Below are positions 61,801 to 64,000 of a stretch of DNA of 64,000 nt, piece by piece. Origin of the DNA: Astropecten irregularis (lineage: Eukaryota > Echinodermata > Asteroidea > Paxillosida > Astropectinidae); the NCBI GenBank assembly GCA_963971285.1, contig OZ020258.1, positions 5,208,001 to 5,272,000 on the forward strand, in the 5' to 3' direction. The notes under the pieces are model-generated. The model was not told where the DNA came from and did no database searches. It saw only the letters and a list, made by a program, of their open reading frames with translations. Position numbers and translations under genes: made by a program. The stretch's first letter is position 1. Each line of letters starts with the position of its first letter.

Positions 61801-63970
61801 CAGGGTGTACGTCCCCTAATCATGGGACATACACCCTGCAATTATAGAGTGCGGCGGAACGTAAATTTTTAAGTTATCAGACAAAAGGCAGGCGGGGACA
61901 CTGCAGTAATGGCGGACAGTATATCGTGCCATCGGATTGGTCTATACAGCCCCGGCTGCAGTAAGTGCTACAAAGGCTAATCAAGCACAAAGCAATCTCT
62001 ACTGCTTGTAAATTGTTGAACACATCTTTGGTTTATATTTTTGTCAATTCATTGAAAACTGAGCAAAGAAAAATTGACAGTAGTAGGATTTGAACCTTAT
62101 ACCAGTTGCTCTGAGCTCTGATCTGAATTTTCCACCCTTACATCTTGTACTTACAGCATGTGTCAGCATGAAATATTTGGAGCAGGCCACTTGGTAGTGG
62201 GACTTGTTCACAAGCTCCATGATCTGAAATTTGAGAAAAGGAGCAAAGAATTATTGAAGGTCTTTTGGGGGAATTGATTTGTTTCCTGACAAATTAAATG
62301 AATTATGATCAAATTGCCACAGCAGTAAAAGGACTGATACACATAGTAAGGACCTGGGACCATTTTCATAGAGCTGCTTAAGCATCAAAATTTGCTGAAG
62401 AAACAAAAACCTTGGTAAATAAAATCAGTATGCCAGCTAAAACTCCTTGTGAATGTTATCGTCAGCAAACACTGGCCTAATACGAACCAAAAGCAGTCAA
62501 CATCACATGACAATTTGATTGGTAATGCTGTTTGATCAAGGAATACTTTTCAAGCTTTACAGCAAATTTTGTGCTTTAACAGCTCTATGAAATAGTGGCC
62601 CCTGTTTGCTTTTGAAATCAGTGTTAAAAGGTTGATATTAAAAAAAATCTACTGTGCATTAAAATAACTGTTTTTTGCACAAATGAACTTGGCCCCAGGT
62701 TTGATCTCAACCATCGTGTACTCATTATTTGGGGGGGGTTTTGGGACACTAGGAATAAAGGACAAAAATGAGACAGGGGCTGATTTCACTAACGTTTGCA
62801 ATCATCGCTAAAGCCCAGATCCATAGCTAAACGGAAAATTGCCACGCAAAATAGCGATGGATTTTCCGTTTAGCGATGGATTTGGGCTTTAGCGATGATC
62901 GCAAACGTTAGTGAAATCGGCCCCTGGAATCAAAAATTTCACGAGGACAGTCTTTCCTACCTCATCGATTCCAGATTGATTGACCTTGTAGGCCGACAGA
63001 CGCTGCTTCAGCAGGTTTTTATCAGTGTGGCGGAACGGACAACCTAATGAAAAAGAAATCCGGTATTTATTATGAATATAATGTATACAAGTAATAAACA
63101 AAACAAGTAACAAACTGCTGCAAACTGCTCATCAGCCAAAACAACAACCTGAAATGTGTACAATGCTTGGAGTTAGGAGGGCCTAGCATTTCGATCCATG
63201 TCTCAATTAAGGCTAAATGACAATATAACATGCAAGTAATGTGATAATTTACCTTTACACAATTAAACTATCTCGTGTGTAATTTTCATGCTTTCATAGA
63301 AGACAAATTATATCGCGCTAAGAGAATTTTATGCTGAGCCCAAAACCAGATGAGACTATGTCACGAGATGCATTCCAAGTTTGGAATTTTTACAGTTTAA
63401 TATGCACATCTTTCATTTCGTTGTATGATTTGTTTGCTAGCAGTTTATTTTTTCCAGGATCTCCTCTGCTTTTTCCTCAAAGATATGCAGATTCATGGGC
63501 AAGAATATCAAGAAAGATACACCGTCATCTGTGACATTTCCAGTCGCATACGGTTCCCACTTTTTTAGAAAACAGTGAAAAATGCTCACTGTATTTTCAA
63601 ATCTGCTCACATGCATGAGTTTTGATCTCCGAGATCAAAACTGGTTTTGGTCCTTGATTTGACACTTAACTGGATAAATACAGCATTTCAGGCAGAAAGT
63701 TTTAACGGTATGTTTTACCATTACCGACTTTATACAACCAAAGTATAATATTACCTGTTAGAACATATTCAGCAAACCCACTAGTTGTTATTATCAATTT
63801 TTGTATAATTTATAAAGCATACAAAAAAAATGTCTCTTGTTACCATGGTGATCCCCGGTAGCCGGCGCATTTGTCATGATAATCTTCATGCAGCTGTAGG
63901 GTGTGTAGTCGGTTCGCTTGCCTTCTTTGCCGTAACTGTGACGGACATTGTAGGAGTACTGCTTCTCAAA
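46874..63970 (-). CDS. PRIM2: DNA primase large subunit, C-terminal exons (5' exons outside window)
   Basis: Minus-strand exons in the window are 63970-63844, 63043-62961, 62223-62155, 61487-61400 and 47076-46874, with matching phases and ending in TAG. They carry [48 protein letters not shown] and [15 protein letters not shown], the Fe-S domain of the primase large subunit. The Cys of YSCMK, GCPFR and QVACS correspond to three of the four 4Fe-4S ligands; the fourth would be upstream, outside the window. The last exon encodes a Ser/Pro/Gln-rich then acidic tail. PRIM2 works with PRIM1 and DNA polymerase alpha to start DNA strands in the nucleus. The last intron (47077-61399, 14.3 kb) contains a whole gene on the other strand. 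Confidence 0.96.
47077..49405. other. PRIM2 last intron, part left of the nested gene
   Basis: No PRIM2 exon was found. A degraded relative of the TTAAAGGT family is at about 47113-47440 (TTAAAGGTATAATACATGATTAGTAAAGG), similar to 51321-51668. The rest is unique-looking AT-rich DNA without a supported open frame. Confidence 0.45.
49406..49642 (+). promoter_or_regulatory. Inferred promoter and 5' UTR exon of the nested RING-NHL gene
   Basis: Three classic proximal promoter motifs lie within 51 bp: CRE TGACGTCA at 49406-49413, CCAAT at 49424-49428 and ETS-type CCGGAAGT at 49449-49456. A strong donor (GACG|GTAAGT) ends a likely non-coding exon at 49642, and an acceptor (TTTTGATTTCAG) precedes 51844 in the coding exon. 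The start point is not fixed. Confidence 0.55.
49936..49994. repeat. Perfect 23-bp hairpin
   Basis: Arms 49936-49958 and 49972-49994 are exact reverse complements around a 13-nt loop. The left arm begins CTTACAGGTTTCATATCG. It lies in the inferred 5' UTR intron of the nested gene, about 300 bp past the donor. It may be a small MITE remnant or a hairpin RNA source. Confidence 0.6.
51321..51668. mobile_element. Variant TTAAAGGT-family element
   Basis: It starts TTTAAAGGTATAATTCATGA, carries CTGTGAAAATTTGAGCTCAA and TCTGGATAAATACACCATTTC, and ends near GTACTGTACCTTTAA. It is a diverged subfamily shared with 47113-47440. Confidence 0.6.
51889..54633 (+). CDS. RING finger, coiled-coil and NHL-repeat ubiquitin ligase (TRIM32/NHL-1-like), nested in a PRIM2 intron
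   Basis: A single open exon of 914 codons with an in-frame TAA shortly upstream of the ATG and an AAAATGG start context. The RING is at 11-53, with C11, C14, C30, H32, C35, C38, C50 and C53 in the C3HC4 pattern. A helical, probably coiled-coil region spans about 105-255. A Ser/Thr-rich linker spans about 270-640, with polyproline PPLPPRR near 585. About six NHL repeats run from 640 to 914 (for example [47 protein letters not shown]), which should form a beta-propeller that binds substrate or RNA. There is no B-box between the RING and the coiled coil, unlike TRIM32, TRIM2 or TRIM3; the layout resembles C. elegans NHL-1. Its likely role is a cytoplasmic E3 ligase; the substrate is unknown. Confidence 0.93.
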   Translation: MAEDLQRILECPMCLELYNSSDRWPKLLPCQHTFCRTCLVHLDKQGSIACPQCRQQHKSPAGGAQQLPNNFTMLALLDVHNKSASSSQSPGLSSSAASPEPARDKAVDDSVRKAIAELAKRLQQKAGELSSIDMKRKTVDEKFLTVKRQVDAAFESRGRDLQTRKEAVIKQLAGMRQEELNLVDTQKTSAYQYLQKFQREFATMRESILTSQRPSQDQYNQLLTVCQRYTQQIEQYALSIDENLHEISFTDPNRTQLAVSINAYGVLQATGMDKTKSISSNSSINQLQNLTANAVPTAVTNASPGATTGSTTAPTSNLSTPEISEAKTCIAQSIPQVMSSPNINLQDLHISASTASTSSRSTSPSLASRNPSQPVPGGQSSIDGRTGTTTPGRKDSTGSVFAVSGSPSSSTVSSGDSYRVSSERSPAAQITRREAGDASGTGSRNPFSSGEAASTSSSGLNISGITAKTSLPTPVPSSSLPVSRSHASSNATHTSPLTRHASLDKPPLTKPKPDLPSRTNLGNFTRHASIDFSSTPSPASRDSSPALTTIGEQSLVGSRPVMLSIDSNSSRQSSGLTSPDGPVPPLPPRRVKTTQAIRPRSMSADAGSSLGAKDSWVRFDTIGSRSRRFGKERNREVAVIGSGWFGGSFFERPTGVAVLPQNLMAVVDERNHCVTMVTEAGQLVKSLGVQGNGQGQFQFPKSICLNSRRQMIVTDWWNHRIQIWDINGQFISQFGKRGSQAAQFSGPMGVACDASDNIFVCDANNHCVKVFSPDGKFMRQIGKEGHGEGCFICPSHLVVSPGGELLITDSGKHCVQMFSNHGTFLYQFGEWGTGPGQLNCPTGIMIDPSGYLFVSSSGNHRVEVYNPSGSFAASLGTHGQEQGQFDEPFGIASTSDGQVVVCDSGNKRVQIMWP
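55081..55440. mobile_element. TTAAAGGT-family MITE downstream of the nested gene
   Basis: TTAAAGGTAGTATCATATGT at the left, then the family blocks in reverse order (GTATGAAGGTGGTGG, GATCTTTTAAAAGATC, GATATTTTTGCC). The right end is eroded. It may lie within the 3' UTR. Confidence 0.7.
58107..58325. mobile_element. GGCGCCTTTCCATATGCATG MITE
   Basis: GGCGCCTTTCCATATGCATG..TTTTTCATCCGCTG at the left mirrors CAGCGGATGAAAAAACATGC..GGCGC at the right. Inner GCGTGTGCG/GCACACGC blocks also pair. Confidence 0.6.
58595..58828. mobile_element. GGGRCCTTTTC-ended MITE, copy 3
   Basis: GGGCCTTTTCAAAACGGAGG at the left and CCTCCATTTTGAAAAGGACC at the right. The interior matches 22711-22894 (GAAAATATAGGTTATGTTTT, CTATTTTGATACC). 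Confidence 0.6.
58839..59086. mobile_element. hAT-like MITE with 8-bp target duplication
   Basis: The ends are CATTGATCTCCATTAAAAAG and its near-complement, continuing through GACTGGATAGGACAC / GTGTCCTATCCAGTC. AGTAGCAT directly flanks both sides (58831-58838 and 59087-59094). The interior is GC-rich and non-coding. Confidence 0.7.
59950..60447. mobile_element. ACCATAGAGCTATATT element, about 500 bp
   Basis: ACCATAGAGCTATATTATAA..AGAGCCCTAGC at the left and GCTAGCGCTCTAGC..AATATAGCTCTATGGT at the right are inverted. The interior is GC-richer than its surroundings and has no long open frame. Confidence 0.55.
60955..61095 (+). repeat. Degenerate repeat of ACCAGGGGCAACAAGG
   Basis: Irregular units of GACCAGGGGCAACAAGG / GAGGGGCACCAAGG recur about six times with 10-25 nt spacers. 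Confidence 0.5.
61625..62010 (-). mobile_element. SINE split by a hairpin insertion
   Basis: The ends match the minus-strand SINE at 25672-25940: ATTGGGCTATATTAACATTCC at 61638 and GGCTAATCAAGCACAAAGCA at 61975. Between about 61700 and 61935 is a foldback element with inverted blocks CCATTACTGCAGTGTCCCCGCC and GGCGGGGACACTGCAGTAATGG. The SINE's B-box end is missing. Confidence 0.6.
62036..62125 (-). mobile_element. Decayed tRNA-like SINE fragment
   Basis: It matches 4318-4420 in ATTGAAAACTGAGCAAAGAA, AATTGACAG and a B-box-like GGATTTGAACC (plus-strand view). The A-box half is degraded. It lies in the PRIM2 intron between 61488 and 62154. Confidence 0.45.
62356..62602. mobile_element. MITE with GGGACCATTTTCATAGAGCTG ends
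   Basis: The third copy of the 10928-11175 / 39859-40099 family. It ends in CAGCTCTATGAAATAGTGGCCCC and contains ATTTTGTGCTTTAACAG. It lies in a PRIM2 intron. Confidence 0.6.
62776..62924. mobile_element. Near-perfect hairpin element in PRIM2 intron
   Basis: GGGGCTGATTTCACTAACGT at the left and ACGTTAGTGAAATCGGCCCC at the right. The arms, about 65 nt, continue through CATCGCTAAAGCCCA and ATCCATCGCTA with few mismatches. Confidence 0.7.
63470..63755. mobile_element. TTAAAGGT-family MITE, 5'-truncated
   Basis: It begins inside the element at AGATTCATGGGCAAGAATATC and runs through GTGAAAAATGCTCACTGTAT and GGATAAATACAGCATTTCAG to ACCAAAGTATAATATTACCTG. It lies 89 bp beyond the low end of the PRIM2 exon 63970-63844, in the following intron. 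Confidence 0.6.
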
Positions 63971-64000
63971 CTGGGATTGGAAAGATAAAAAGGAATCAAA

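Overview
This is eukaryotic DNA, almost certainly from a marine invertebrate deuterostome. Genes have short exons with GT..AG introns, the non-coding DNA is AT-rich and packed with short inverted-repeat elements and tRNA-derived SINEs, and the proteins read as single-copy relatives of vertebrate families. A foldback transposon with inverted arrays of about 16 bp units recalls the sea urchin TU elements, so an echinoderm is my best guess; the species cannot be fixed from this window.

Seven protein-coding genes are supported by exon-by-exon translation with matching splice phases. Left to right: NFYC (-, its 3' exons run off the left edge); a LAPTM4-type lysosomal membrane protein (-, complete, 7 coding exons); OSER1 (-, complete, 2 coding exons plus an inferred distant 5' UTR exon); an FBXO25/FBXO32 (atrogin-1 type) F-box protein (+, complete, 9 coding exons); ribosomal protein eS12, RPS12 (+, complete, 5 coding exons, hosting three related box C/D snoRNA candidates); the C-terminal exons of PRIM2, the primase large subunit (-, its 5' exons run off the right edge); and, inside the 14.3 kb last intron of PRIM2 on the opposite strand, an intact 914-codon RING/coiled-coil/NHL-repeat ubiquitin ligase with its own promoter-like CRE/CCAAT/ETS cluster.

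The genes are not one pathway. OSER1 and FBXO25/32 are arranged head to head, and the DNA between their start codons holds five perfect forkhead heptamers, four of them within 142 bp. Both families are tied to FoxO control in other animals. NFYC, which encodes a subunit of the CCAAT-binding factor, has four CCAAT boxes within 90 bp upstream.

Much of the rest is non-autonomous transposon: a foldback element with a 10-bp target duplication, hAT-like and Harbinger-like MITEs, a very abundant family of about 360 bp with TTAAAGGT ends, several hairpin families with GGGG-C-ATTTCA type ends, a MITE family that carries perfect CREs (three copies in FBXO introns), SINEs, and a GC-rich 19-bp minisatellite of about 1.2 kb that is open in all forward frames. 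No CRISPR, operon or prokaryotic feature is present.
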